Shown piece after piece: positions 15,933 through 25,096 of a DNA stretch of 29,211 nucleotides. The stretch lies in contig JAFWOP010000018.1 in NCBI GenBank assembly GCA_017545365.1, positions 1 through 29,211 on the forward strand, written 5' to 3'. The notes under the pieces are model-generated. The model saw only the letters and a list, made by a program, of their open reading frames with translations, did not search any database and was not told where the DNA came from. The position numbers were made by a program, and so were the translations under genes. How positions within the stretch are numbered: position 1 is the first letter of the stretch; each line of letters starts with the position of its first letter. This stretch comes from Bacteroidales bacterium (GTDB lineage Bacteria; Bacteroidota; Bacteroidia; Bacteroidales; P3).

Positions 15933-16871
15933 TTAGTTTTCTTTAAATAAAGTTGTTACATTGCATACAAGGACTTTTCCAATCCCATTTGTTCTGTGTG
16001 TTTTACGCGTTGGATTGTCATATATAATCTCTACTTTATCCGGATGTTTTATTGAATACAAGATAGCTCCAATAGCATGTGGTTTTGTGCCAATAGGTGC
16101 AACCACCATTTCAGGATTTCTATTTTCATAGCTAAGTCGCTCTAACATAAAATAAATATCCACTATTGAATTAGCTTCAGCGTATTTCAGTTTTTGCCAA
16201 CTACCTGTATTTATTAATTGGTTACGATTCCCCCACAATGAGACATAAGGATAGTTTATCTTATAACCGGGAACACCTATAACAGGAGTGATTTTTTCGT
16301 TGTCAGGACTTTGATCCTGGACAATCTGTGAAAAACGTCCACCCTCAAAACCTAGTAAAACAACAAACAAAGGAGATTCTTGGTGAGGAAGAAGATTGGC
16401 CAATCCAGGTAGTGGATAAATTCCTTTAACAGTTTCACAGAGATCCTGGTGTATTCCCATTTTTCTAAATTCTTCTATTTTATAATTTGAGGGTTCAGCA
16501 TAAACAATTCGCATTTCCACACTTTTGTCCATAGCGTACTTCAGCAAAGGTGCTGCCACGCGACAACTCAATCCTGTAACTTCTAAATAAACAATATCGT
16601 ATGGGGACAATAAGGAACCAATTTGATTATTGCTATACAGCGATATTGTCATATCATTCTGCCCGACTGTTGTAATAGTGTCATTATCTTCATTAAAATC
16701 GACTTCCATGAAAACAGTATTTGTGTTGTGCTTCAATAGCGTGTTGGCACAAATAACACTGCGTTCTTCAGGGTCATGTGCATATATATAAAGAGCGTTT
16801 TTTTCTAATTTGACATTTTCAATAATATCCCACTCCTCAGTATATATATAATCTTTGTTTATTTTACTCAT
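15933..16871 (-). CDS. Unrecognised Rossmann-like protein of the PRTase/ATPase module
   Basis: 312 aa from ATG 16871 (MSKINKDYIY), whose first bases overlap the ATPase stop by 8 nt. I do not recognise a named family. The pattern is alternating strands and helices: ALYIYAHDPEERSVICANTLL, TVFMEVDF, DIVYLEVTGLSCRVAAPLLKYA, MRIVYAEPSNYK, LFVVLLGFEGGRFSQIV, and a conserved-looking C-terminal block VVAPIGTKPHAIGAILY, VEIIYDNPTRKTHRTNGIGK. This suggests two Rossmannoid halves and a phosphate- or nucleotide-binding loop (IGTKPHA). It could be a nucleotide sensor, an effector or an enzyme acting on the PRTase product. Overlap on one side and a one-base gap on the other imply stoichiometric production with its neighbours. 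Confidence 0.75.
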   Translation of the reverse strand: MSKINKDYIYTEEWDIIENVKLEKNALYIYAHDPEERSVICANTLLKHNTNTVFMEVDFNEDNDTITTVGQNDMTISLYSNNQIGSLLSPYDIVYLEVTGLSCRVAAPLLKYAMDKSVEMRIVYAEPSNYKIEEFRKMGIHQDLCETVKGIYPLPGLANLLPHQESPLFVVLLGFEGGRFSQIVQDQSPDNEKITPVIGVPGYKINYPYVSLWGNRNQLINTGSWQKLKYAEANSIVDIYFMLERLSYENRNPEMVVAPIGTKPHAIGAILYSIKHPDKVEIIYDNPTRKTHRTNGIGKVLVCNVTTLFKEN

Positions 16872-18747
16872 TTCCTTCTGAATAATCATTAAAATCAAAT
16901 AATGTTAATTGCGTTGGAACGTCAACGTCATCCTGAATGGATATATTTCTACGATTTAATATTTTTGCCACTGTTTCTTTTGGAGCATCAATACATCCAA
17001 TAAGGTCCTCTCCTGATAGTGTCATTTTCCTTTTTTTTCGAAAACTATAATCAAAATATGGTGCAAATATTGGATGAAGTTGATATTGGAAATCCTTAAT
17101 ACTTTTTACACCAGATAACTTATTTGAGGGCATCCTAACTAGAGCCAAATTCATTACGCCAAGATATAGTATTTCTCGCATTCTTTCGTTTATTTCTCCG
17201 TCTATATCAAACTGGTCAACTTCTGGAGCCGTTTTGTCGCCATCCTTTGCTAAACGTTTGAAAATTGTACCAAGAGACTGCACCAATTGTGTTAATTGTA
17301 ATCCAATTCTGCAAGACCCTTCCAACTCCGTAAGATTTTTCCAACCTACATTCTTAGCAGCGATTGTTTGATGATCTACTGAAACATTTTTCGTTATATC
17401 TTTACCCTGCTCAATATGTAAACTGTAAGATTGATATACTAAAGCCATGAGATATCGGATGTTTCCATTGGCAAGTTTGACAAAAGTGTTCCATCCAGAA
17501 TAATATTTTGAGATACCAATATATTTCCCCTTATTTAATTTAAAAAGCAAACTATATTTATAATTATCATAACGATTATCCCAGTCTGCTTGGTTTTTTA
17601 AATAATTGTCCAACGTACTCTCAAGTGTATCTTGGTGGGTTTCTGCCCAATATGCAATCAAAAATTTATATAATGGATGTATTTTCAATTGGATTTTTCT
17701 TGAATCCTCCAACTCAATAAATGATTGATAAAACGAGGTCCTTGTCACATTTAGTTTTTCTGCTTCTTTTTCGATCGACATACTTGTTAAAGAACGCTTA
17801 ATGTCGTATTCGTCGTCATCATCATCCATGAGTCTTCTAAGGCGTAAGTTGCACACCATTCTCGCAAAATCTTCAAATTGATCTGCTGTTTGAGGATCGG
17901 TAAAATACTCTTCAATATTTGTCAATCTGTAATCTGCAGGGTCATTGAGAGACTCTAATTGATTATGTGTGGTTTTAACACGCCACCCCATCTCTCTAAC
18001 ACCTATTTTAATTGTATATGAATCAGGCACATGTTTTATCAAAGTATTAATGCATTCTTGTTGCTCATCTGTAAAATTCTCATACTCATCGATTAATAGG
18101 TAATAAACCTTATTCTTGAATTGATGTAAGTTCTGTGTTTGTTGGGCTACAATTTCTATTGGAACTCCTGCCATAGATAATTTTGGCATATTACCATCTG
18201 CAATATTGTTGACTTCAGCTTGAAACTCATACATGGCAGTTTCAACAGTTTGCAATAAATTGTTAAAGTCATTTACTTTCGTTGAAAGATGAAGCGATGA
18301 CGCGATGAGATTACATGCATGTTCAGATAATTCTTCATCGTCAAGTTTGAGTTTTTTGTGCCAATCTAAAAAATGAAGCATTTCCCAACAAATAATCAAG
18401 TTGAAATAATGCTCGAAAATAGCCATCCATTTTTCTTTGCTAACACCCTTTCCATCAAAAGCTCTCACATGATTTGTGTTTGCACGATAATAAATACCAA
18501 TAAAATTATTCTTGTCAAAATCAAGAATGTCAGAATTAAGAATTTTATATTGACCGATATATGATAAACCTCGGAGAACTGTTGTTTTACCAGTTCCTCT
18601 TCCTCCTTGCAATACTCCAGGGCTATTACTTTTTAATGCAGTGAAATAATATGGTTCTGTAAAGTATTTGAATATGTCATCCTTAAGCCATTCGGCTTTA
18701 TAACTACCAAACAATTGGTCTAACTTTTCTTGCAAATTATTTGTCAT
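16864..18747 (-). CDS. ORC/CDC6-like P-loop ATPase
   Basis: 627 aa. Walker A GGRGTGKTT is at residues 48-56 after a short helical lead (FTEPYYFTALKS), as in ORC/CDC6-like STAND-type ATPases of conflict systems. Walker B is YLLIDEYENF (~216-225), and a sensor-type strand with arginine follows (IKIGVREMGW, ~246-255). An acidic run of five aspartates and a glutamate is at ~308-313. The C-terminal half is helical and ends with a putative winged helix (KETVAKILNRRNISIQDDV) and a TLFDFNDY tail. The likely role is an ATP-driven sensor or switch controlling the neighbouring PRTase or Rossmann protein. Eleven nucleotides separate it from the PRTase gene. The family name is from memory and should be confirmed by profile search. 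Confidence 0.8.
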   Translation of the reverse strand: MTNNLQEKLDQLFGSYKAEWLKDDIFKYFTEPYYFTALKSNSPGVLQGGRGTGKTTVLRGLSYIGQYKILNSDILDFDKNNFIGIYYRANTNHVRAFDGKGVSKEKWMAIFEHYFNLIICWEMLHFLDWHKKLKLDDEELSEHACNLIASSLHLSTKVNDFNNLLQTVETAMYEFQAEVNNIADGNMPKLSMAGVPIEIVAQQTQNLHQFKNKVYYLLIDEYENFTDEQQECINTLIKHVPDSYTIKIGVREMGWRVKTTHNQLESLNDPADYRLTNIEEYFTDPQTADQFEDFARMVCNLRLRRLMDDDDDEYDIKRSLTSMSIEKEAEKLNVTRTSFYQSFIELEDSRKIQLKIHPLYKFLIAYWAETHQDTLESTLDNYLKNQADWDNRYDNYKYSLLFKLNKGKYIGISKYYSGWNTFVKLANGNIRYLMALVYQSYSLHIEQGKDITKNVSVDHQTIAAKNVGWKNLTELEGSCRIGLQLTQLVQSLGTIFKRLAKDGDKTAPEVDQFDIDGEINERMREILYLGVMNLALVRMPSNKLSGVKSIKDFQYQLHPIFAPYFDYSFRKKRKMTLSGEDLIGCIDAPKETVAKILNRRNISIQDDVDVPTQLTLFDFNDYSEGNE

Positions 18748-18758
18748 AGCTCAATGAA

Positions 18759-19649
18759 TTATGATCTTGGGTATACTTTTTTCATTAAAGGTTTCCATTC
18801 ATCTGTCTCCCAATAAAATATTGGAGGACAGGCATCCGGTATGCAATGTTCAAAGGCTATTGCTAATCCTTGTTCCCGATAACCTTTTACGTCTATCACA
18901 TGACCACCCTTGGTAGATGGTATTCCCAATGTTTTGCTTTTACTCTCTATTAATTCAACAGCCCTCTTGTATAAATTTTCATCCCCATTCCAACAAGGGC
19001 AATCTTTATCAAATAAGGAATAATGTTTGTCTATAAGATGGATATAGGTAAGCCCGAGAGCAGCACATTTAGTTTTTATTAAATCACAACCCATTTGGTT
19101 AACAATCAGAGGGGCATAGATAATACGATGGTCGTTCTCTATAGTTGTTTCCATTAAAGATTTACCGCTGTCATTATCATCTCTAGTCCATGCCACATAT
19201 GTCTGATGACCTGATCCGACAAAGTCGTCAACAAGTATTACGTTTTGATTTCTCTCTCTTGCGAGTTTTGATTGAAGGATTTCGTAGTTTTTTATCCTGT
19301 TCTCTGGAATATGTATCACATCTCTTAGTTTACGGTTAAAGATAAACCCACTATCTGTTGGACTAAGTTCCTCACCTGGAATAAAACTATACCAACAATT
19401 GTTTTTGAAGTCATCATCAGACCAACAACCTCTTTCTTGTTTAAAATAACAACCACATTTGCCAATTACAGATGATAACATTTGATTGATTTGTCCGTCT
19501 GGTATGTATATGAAGAAATCCAATATACGTCGTGCAATTTCCTGCTCTTCTCCTTTAGCAAAATTGGCTATCCAATTTTCATAATTGAACTCTTCAGCCA
19601 AAGGCCATAGTCGTATGTCGCGGTAAAACTTAAATTTGTCGTTCTCCAT
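18759..19649 (-). CDS. Phosphoribosyltransferase-like protein (PRTase-CE type)
   Basis: 296 aa. The PRPP-binding loop is NVILVDDFVGSGHQT (residues ~136-150), with two acidic residues before the glycine turn as in type I phosphoribosyltransferases. It is followed by strands APLIVNQMGCDLI and LTYIHLID. The ends (RDIRLWPLAEEFNYENWI at the N-terminus; GYREQGLAIAFEHCIPDACPPIFYW at the C-terminus) are not those of purine or pyrimidine salvage enzymes but resemble the conflict-associated PRTase-CE group. It may ribosylate or de-ribosylate a base or nucleotide as an immune signal or as an attack on host metabolites. Many cysteines (11). It starts 9 nt after the large methylase, which places it within the same transcript. 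Confidence 0.82.
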   Translation of the reverse strand: MENDKFKFYRDIRLWPLAEEFNYENWIANFAKGEEQEIARRILDFFIYIPDGQINQMLSSVIGKCGCYFKQERGCWSDDDFKNNCWYSFIPGEELSPTDSGFIFNRKLRDVIHIPENRIKNYEILQSKLARERNQNVILVDDFVGSGHQTYVAWTRDDNDSGKSLMETTIENDHRIIYAPLIVNQMGCDLIKTKCAALGLTYIHLIDKHYSLFDKDCPCWNGDENLYKRAVELIESKSKTLGIPSTKGGHVIDVKGYREQGLAIAFEHCIPDACPPIFYWETDEWKPLMKKVYPRS

Positions 19650-19658
19650 ATGATTATA

Positions 19659-22600
19659 TTAAAATATATTCTCAATTATTTTTATTTCATCTTCCGTTAG
19701 CCCATACAACTCATACACCAACTTGTCTAACTCCGTCTCCCATGCGCCTGTATTCGCCTGTGGGTTATCCTTTTTTGCGGACAATACTTTATCCACAAGT
19801 TCAATTATTGTTTGTTTTTGAGATTCAGTTACTGCTGGTAATGGAAATTCTTTAATGTCCTGAACTAGAATCTTCGGGAATGCTCCTTTTGTGGCTTTGG
19901 GAGAATGATTGAAATGATAAAATGTAGCTAACTTTGAGTTTAAAATTGCCCACAAATATTGTAAATCCTGATTGTTATCAGTTTTAGAAATTATTGGAAT
20001 TAATTGAGGATCATTAATATACTCCTGACTCACGAGGCATGCAATTATTGACGGATTCGTTATTTCCCTAACTAAAAGTCTATTAGATGTGAAAAAAATG
20101 GGATCCACATAACATGCTACATGTGTGCCATATTTTACGTAGTCACCGGTTGCTCGATAACTATATTTTGTAATATCTCTTCCGTAGATTTCTTGAATGA
20201 AGTATTCGTTAGTTTTTGTTGGTGAATGCCATAATCTGTTCTCTTTTATCTTATTACCTTCATCCTTCCCATAAAGAGTAACTAAGTCAGATAATCTATA
20301 TGGAATATAGCCTTGTGAGCAAAGAAAATAGGATATTATTGAGTTTGGTGCTTTTGATATTTTAGTTATGAGGGAACTAACCTTAGCTGGTAAATAGAAT
20401 GCCAAACCCCAATTTTGATTCATATTAATAAGGTCATCTTTCATCATAGACACCCTTGAAGTCGATATTAATTCAGAAAAAGATGTCGAACTTGACGTGC
20501 ATCGGTATCCAATATATTTGTTTTGTTTAGTACTTTTCTTCTGCCATGTAATAATTGAATTTAGAACTGTTGCGTCAAATATTTTAAATTTAGTACAATC
20601 TAAAATCTCTATAACATTCCATTTCTCCAAAACCGTCTCTCTGAATCTTCTGGCAAAGGTGTTGAAAAGCCAAGTATTGGGGATTATATAGCAAATAGTA
20701 CCATTTTCTAAGAGGAGGTTGCGACCTGCTTGAATAAAGTAGTAATATATTTCATAATCAGGGACATTACCCAAACAGCGAACAACTTCCTTGCGATACT
20801 CTCCCTTGATAGACACTCCATAAGGCGGATTCCCGATAACTATATCAAATCCGCCATCAATTCCAAACATCCAATTAGAGTCAAAGAATTTAGCTGCTTT
20901 GTTTTGGTCAAACATATCCCAATCCAAAAGCATCAGATGGTCTTCATCGCTTACCGCACGCAATCGTTTCAACTCTTCAACCATTTGGATACGTAGTTGT
21001 GCTACTCGGTCTTTGTATTTCCTTTTGGTCTTTACAGTCTTTGCCCCAAAGATTTTGTGCTTTGCCACTTTCATTTCATCTTGCAGTTGCTTGATGTCAT
21101 CGGTGACAAACAGGTTGGTCTGGTTGTGGAGTCCAATCAGCGTATTTGCGGCCACAAACTTGGCTTCGAGGTTTGGGAGCGGACGGATACCGAAGTTGTC
21201 CACAGGGTTGTCGTTGGTCTTTTGGTCAACCACCAGCGAGATAAAGAAGCGAAGCTTGCTTATCTGTATGGCGATGGGCTGGATGTCAACACCATAGATG
21301 CAGTTTTCTATCAGGTAGAGTTTGCGGGCATAGTCGGGACGATTGACATTCTCATTGAAGCTGCGCTCGATGTCGGCCACTATCTCTTTGCGTTCATCAT
21401 CGGTAGCATTGAGGTATGCCTCGGAGGTCTCGCTGATGGCGTTTTTGACCATCATGTCTTTCCACTCCTTGTTGTCCGGGTCGATACGGTTGAGGATATG
21501 CACCATCTGCTGTAGCATGCCCATCGGGAAGGCTCCAGAGCCACAGGCGGGGTCGAGCACCTTGCACTGGTAGATGGATTGCAGGATGGCTTTGCGCTGC
21601 TCGTCGGTGAGGTTGGGCTCTTCGTCGGTGTATTGTATCAGCTTGCGGTATTCCGCTTCAAGGTCGTCGCCGACGGTGCGTTTCAGGTGCGCCACAAGAC
21701 TCTCATCGACCATATACTGTACAATCTCGCGTGGGGTGTAGAACGAGCCTGTCTGCTTACGGGCGGTGGTCTGCGTCTCGGGGTTGTAGGAGGCCAACAG
21801 ATTCTCGAAGACTTTACCCAACAACTCTGGGTCGAGCGACACATCCTGGTCGAAAGGGGTATTTTCCTCGACGGTGAAATTGTAACGCTTTAGGATGTCG
21901 ATGATACCACGGGCACTGACTTTCTTCTTCCGTTTGTCGCCATACCATTCGGAGAGGTCTATATTACGGCCTACATCCTCACCAAAGAAAAGATAGTCGG
22001 GCACTATCAGCTGTTTGGCAATCTCCTCGCGGTCGGTGAAAGCATCAAAGTATTTCCCATTATCCTTGTCGTCGAGACAGTCGAAAAGTCCGCCATTGAG
22101 AAAGGGGACATATTTGTTAGCTAACTCGACGAACAACTTAGGGTCAATAAACAGCTCTTCATGCCGCATCAACTTGTTGTTGTCGTAATCTCCACGACTT
22201 TTGCGGAAACGACGCTCGGAGACAGTATCTTTGCCCTCTGGGGTGATAGGACTATTGAGCATAGCGAAGAAGAGGTTCTGAAGGATGCCCTTATAGTAAT
22301 AGCTGTTGTCGGCTTTGCCAAAAAGGGTAACCTTGGCATTGGGGGTAAAACTCTTCAACAGGTGATCGCTGATGTATTTTTCGTCGAAAAACTCATCGGG
22401 TACCAGATGCCGCTGCTTGATAAACCATACAAAGATAAGGCGGGTGATGAGACGTATCATCGCCTCGGAGTTATATGCCTCATTGTCTGCTTTATCATCC
22501 AAGACGTTGGGGAACCTGACCACCTTGACTGCCCAAGCATACCAGTCGGAAAGCTCTTGATAGAAAGCCTTTGTCAGCACCTCGACAGAGAAGCGGCTGC

Positions 22601-23075
22601 GCAGGTCTTCGATGCTGACCACCCGTCCGGCCTCGTTGAGATACTTGTTGGGAGTATGATAGGATATACCTTCTCCGAGGTAATAGGAGTAGCGGTGAGG
22701 GTTGGAGAAGGTGCGTTGCACTTTTGCGGAGCCTTCCTTTTGTTCGAGAGTAATCTCGATAAGGGAGAAACGATAGTTGCTGTTGTCATCCTGCGGGACA
22801 AAGAAGACCAACGCCCGCTCACAGAACTCGTCGGCAAGCATACGGAAAGCCTCTTTAGTCAATCCTACACGGGCATCGCTCACGGAAGTATGCATCACCT
22901 CGAAAACTACAAGCTCCAACGATTTGCATTCGCCCAATCGCGTTACCTGCTGCGTGTATTGGAATTGCTTTGGGTTGGCAAGTGTGGTTTCCTCCTGAAT
23001 AAAGTCTTCGGGGAGGAAAGTTGTCCTGAGGAACTTTATAAGTTCATTGCGGTTGTATGCTTTATTGAATTCCAT
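19659..23075 (-). CDS. Large Eco57I-type N6-adenine DNA methyltransferase
   Basis: 1138 aa. Residues ~1-330 form an N-terminal region with a possible degenerate nuclease-like fold (LVVFEVMHTS, RALVFFVPQDD). A helical part follows with ETQTTARKQTGSFYTPREIVQYM, then SAM motif LDPACGSGAFPMGML (~502-516), GVDIQPIAIQISKLRFF, and the catalytic NPPYG (~748). The C-terminal ~390 residues are a TaqI-like target-recognition domain (LWHSPTKTNEYFIQEIYGRDI, LLVREITNP, YLWAILNSKLATFYH). It probably provides the self-marking N6-adenine methylation for the helicase and GHKL ATPase encoded just upstream (5-nt gap). The recognition part is far richer in AT than the catalytic part, as if swapped in. With only a relic-like N-terminus it may not cut by itself. 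Confidence 0.88.
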   Translation of the reverse strand: MEFNKAYNRNELIKFLRTTFLPEDFIQEETTLANPKQFQYTQQVTRLGECKSLELVVFEVMHTSVSDARVGLTKEAFRMLADEFCERALVFFVPQDDNSNYRFSLIEITLEQKEGSAKVQRTFSNPHRYSYYLGEGISYHTPNKYLNEAGRVVSIEDLRSRFSVEVLTKAFYQELSDWYAWAVKVVRFPNVLDDKADNEAYNSEAMIRLITRLIFVWFIKQRHLVPDEFFDEKYISDHLLKSFTPNAKVTLFGKADNSYYYKGILQNLFFAMLNSPITPEGKDTVSERRFRKSRGDYDNNKLMRHEELFIDPKLFVELANKYVPFLNGGLFDCLDDKDNGKYFDAFTDREEIAKQLIVPDYLFFGEDVGRNIDLSEWYGDKRKKKVSARGIIDILKRYNFTVEENTPFDQDVSLDPELLGKVFENLLASYNPETQTTARKQTGSFYTPREIVQYMVDESLVAHLKRTVGDDLEAEYRKLIQYTDEEPNLTDEQRKAILQSIYQCKVLDPACGSGAFPMGMLQQMVHILNRIDPDNKEWKDMMVKNAISETSEAYLNATDDERKEIVADIERSFNENVNRPDYARKLYLIENCIYGVDIQPIAIQISKLRFFISLVVDQKTNDNPVDNFGIRPLPNLEAKFVAANTLIGLHNQTNLFVTDDIKQLQDEMKVAKHKIFGAKTVKTKRKYKDRVAQLRIQMVEELKRLRAVSDEDHLMLLDWDMFDQNKAAKFFDSNWMFGIDGGFDIVIGNPPYGVSIKGEYRKEVVRCLGNVPDYEIYYYFIQAGRNLLLENGTICYIIPNTWLFNTFARRFRETVLEKWNVIEILDCTKFKIFDATVLNSIITWQKKSTKQNKYIGYRCTSSSTSFSELISTSRVSMMKDDLINMNQNWGLAFYLPAKVSSLITKISKAPNSIISYFLCSQGYIPYRLSDLVTLYGKDEGNKIKENRLWHSPTKTNEYFIQEIYGRDITKYSYRATGDYVKYGTHVACYVDPIFFTSNRLLVREITNPSIIACLVSQEYINDPQLIPIISKTDNNQDLQYLWAILNSKLATFYHFNHSPKATKGAFPKILVQDIKEFPLPAVTESQKQTIIELVDKVLSAKKDNPQANTGAWETELDKLVYELYGLTEDEIKIIENIF

Positions 23076-23080
23076 GATTT

Positions 23081-25096
23081 CTATTTGTTTTTGACGGCTG
23101 TATATTTCTGGTTAGGATGGTTTAGCATCTCAGGGATGGTGTAAAATAGTTCTCCACTCTCAATAAGAGGGTTTACATATAGGTATCTGACTGAGTTGGG
23201 CTTTCTGTTGATTATCTTTGCAATATCACTGAGACTTAGCGGCATGAATGTGCACAACTCTAAAACAATGCCTTTCATTTTCTTTGAAGACTCCCATTTT
23301 TTGAGTTTTTTACACCTTTCCAATAACTCATTAGGTAGGACTATACCATTTTCTTCGGCAGCATTACCATTTTCTCCATCACCTCTACTATTTTCTATAC
23401 CATCACCTCTACACGTTTCTTCGTCGGCTCTACACATTTCTCCATTAACTCTACACATTTCCTCATTAGCTCTACACATTTCGCCGATAGCATTACCATT
23501 TTCTCCTTCACCTCTACTATTTTCTTCATTAGCTCTACTATTTTCTTCGTTAGCATTACCATTTTCTCCTTCACCTCTACTATTTTCTCCATCACCTCTA
23601 CTATTAACGAAGTTCTCACCTGAGATGTAGTAGGTGCTTCTACTTTGCCCCTTTTGTTCTAATAATCCTTCTGTACACATAAAGTGTAAGTCATAGGATG
23701 CTCGTTGATTGTTTATGTCACTATTCAACTGTCGGTAGGTAATATTGTCTATTGCTCCTACCTCACGTACAAAGACCAGAGCCAATCTTTGTTCATTGTT
23801 CAGAGAATAGCTGGCATAGGATGCGAGCCACTTGAGGGTCTCTTTATCCAACAAATTGTGCAACAGCAGGCGGGCGGTAAACTGATTGGCGGAGCGATTG
23901 GATTCAAAAGTGGGAGGCATCAGCCCAGCCTTCTTCATGTGTCCACGCATAGACCTAATGCCAGAGCCTTTGGTTTCTGCCAAATTGGTATCGTGGAATA
24001 TGGTGCTGATAAATGGGTTGCGCTGCACAGACCCAGGTTCACCAAGTGTTTCGGGTGATTTCAATGAAAAACCAGGATTGATTACTTCCAAGCGGTTGGA
24101 GTATCTGATAATCTGGATAGGTTGGTTAAGGCGAAATGAGCAATGGATGAAAGCATTGACCAACACCTCACGAAGGACATCATCGGGCAGGTCGATGGGG
24201 GTGTTTGCTTGCAATTTGCCTTTTGGAAGTTCAAAGCCTTTTGGAAGATCGTCTTTGACTGCATTAAGAGCACGGTTGACTAACAAGATAAGCGGTCCGC
24301 GCATATCAATCGTAGCCTCAAATCGCTTGTCAGGATCTTCAATCCATCTGTTTCCAGGCACTCTAATATAGTCAACCCTTAATGCCGGCAGCAAACGGCG
24401 CAACGACATAGACTTGCCAAACACAACAAGACCTGTATAAGTCAATACATATTCTCCGTTTTTCTCTTTTTCACATGCCCTTAAGGCAAGTAGAAGATCT
24501 TTGTCGTCATAGGACAATTCCTCAGCATTGGGATTAACCCGTGCGCGCAATTTACGGTAATGAGTAACTGCATTCTCGTCTATATCATCGAGGGTGGCTC
24601 CTTTGAGAACGGTACTATCGAAACTCTCGGCCGAGGAATAGAACACCCGCATATCGTCTTCCGTGCATTTTTGATCGGAAGCCCCCACTCGACGGTATGC
24701 CCCGCTTGGGAGTCCTCTGTTCAAAAAATATACTGGTTTTTGGGAATCAGGCAGCTCATCTATTTTCACAACGATTACAGTCTTCCCGTCAACGACCTCG
24801 GTCTCAACCTGAGGCCGAATGTGCATGTTCAGCATTGAACTGCACTTAGAGATCAGGTCATTCTGGATTTTATCCGGATTATCTATGTTCTCTGGCTCAT
24901 AAACAGGCAGACCATCATGAAAACCAGTACGAACAGCACCTAACAACAGGTATCCTCCACCCAAATTGGGTTCGTTGGCAAAAGCACATACTGTTTCCAT
25001 GATGCCCTTGTCTATCTCTGAGGCTTTCTTGGCTTCTATTCTGACATTTTCGTCAATAGAATTGAGCTGTTCAAATAATTCCTGTGCTGTTTTCAT
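23081..25096 (-). CDS. AlbA_2/Schlafen-like GHKL ATPase with a heptad repeat linker
   Basis: 671 aa. The N-terminal AlbA_2 domain covers residues ~1-170 (IEAKKASEIDKGIMETVCAFAN, GGGYLLLGAV, GAYRRVGASDQKC). The GHKL/HATPase_c_4 part has LREVLVNAFIHCSF (~310; the usual HRDY is replaced by HCSF) and ETKGSGIRSM (~378). A winged helix lies around 450-500. Residues ~500-590 are about twelve heptads of the types ENSRGDG, ENGNAAE and EMCRANE, followed by a second small helical domain (LSDIAKIINRKPNSVRYL). The ATG overlaps the helicase stop by 4 nt, so the two are translationally coupled. In this context it would be the ATPase of an Hma-like helicase-methylase-ATPase trio. Confidence 0.87.
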   Translation of the reverse strand: MKTAQELFEQLNSIDENVRIEAKKASEIDKGIMETVCAFANEPNLGGGYLLLGAVRTGFHDGLPVYEPENIDNPDKIQNDLISKCSSMLNMHIRPQVETEVVDGKTVIVVKIDELPDSQKPVYFLNRGLPSGAYRRVGASDQKCTEDDMRVFYSSAESFDSTVLKGATLDDIDENAVTHYRKLRARVNPNAEELSYDDKDLLLALRACEKEKNGEYVLTYTGLVVFGKSMSLRRLLPALRVDYIRVPGNRWIEDPDKRFEATIDMRGPLILLVNRALNAVKDDLPKGFELPKGKLQANTPIDLPDDVLREVLVNAFIHCSFRLNQPIQIIRYSNRLEVINPGFSLKSPETLGEPGSVQRNPFISTIFHDTNLAETKGSGIRSMRGHMKKAGLMPPTFESNRSANQFTARLLLHNLLDKETLKWLASYASYSLNNEQRLALVFVREVGAIDNITYRQLNSDINNQRASYDLHFMCTEGLLEQKGQSRSTYYISGENFVNSRGDGENSRGEGENGNANEENSRANEENSRGEGENGNAIGEMCRANEEMCRVNGEMCRADEETCRGDGIENSRGDGENGNAAEENGIVLPNELLERCKKLKKWESSKKMKGIVLELCTFMPLSLSDIAKIINRKPNSVRYLYVNPLIESGELFYTIPEMLNHPNQKYTAVKNK
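23342..23606 (-). repeat. 21-bp coding minisatellite, about 12.5 units
   Basis: Units such as ctctacacatttctccattaa and cattaccattttctccttcac repeat with a 21-bp period, keeping the frame (seven residues per unit). Two main unit types alternate (ENSRG/EMCRA and ENGNA), implying higher-order duplication. A three-unit relic of the same array lies at 28690-28748. Confidence 0.88.

Noticed and set aside
22161..23144. 327-codon plus-strand open frame
   Set aside because: It lies opposite the well-supported N-terminal part of the large methylase and has no recognisable domain or start context.
23342..23606. 21-bp array considered as CRISPR or iterons
   Set aside because: The units are contiguous without spacers, keep the reading frame and encode heptads.
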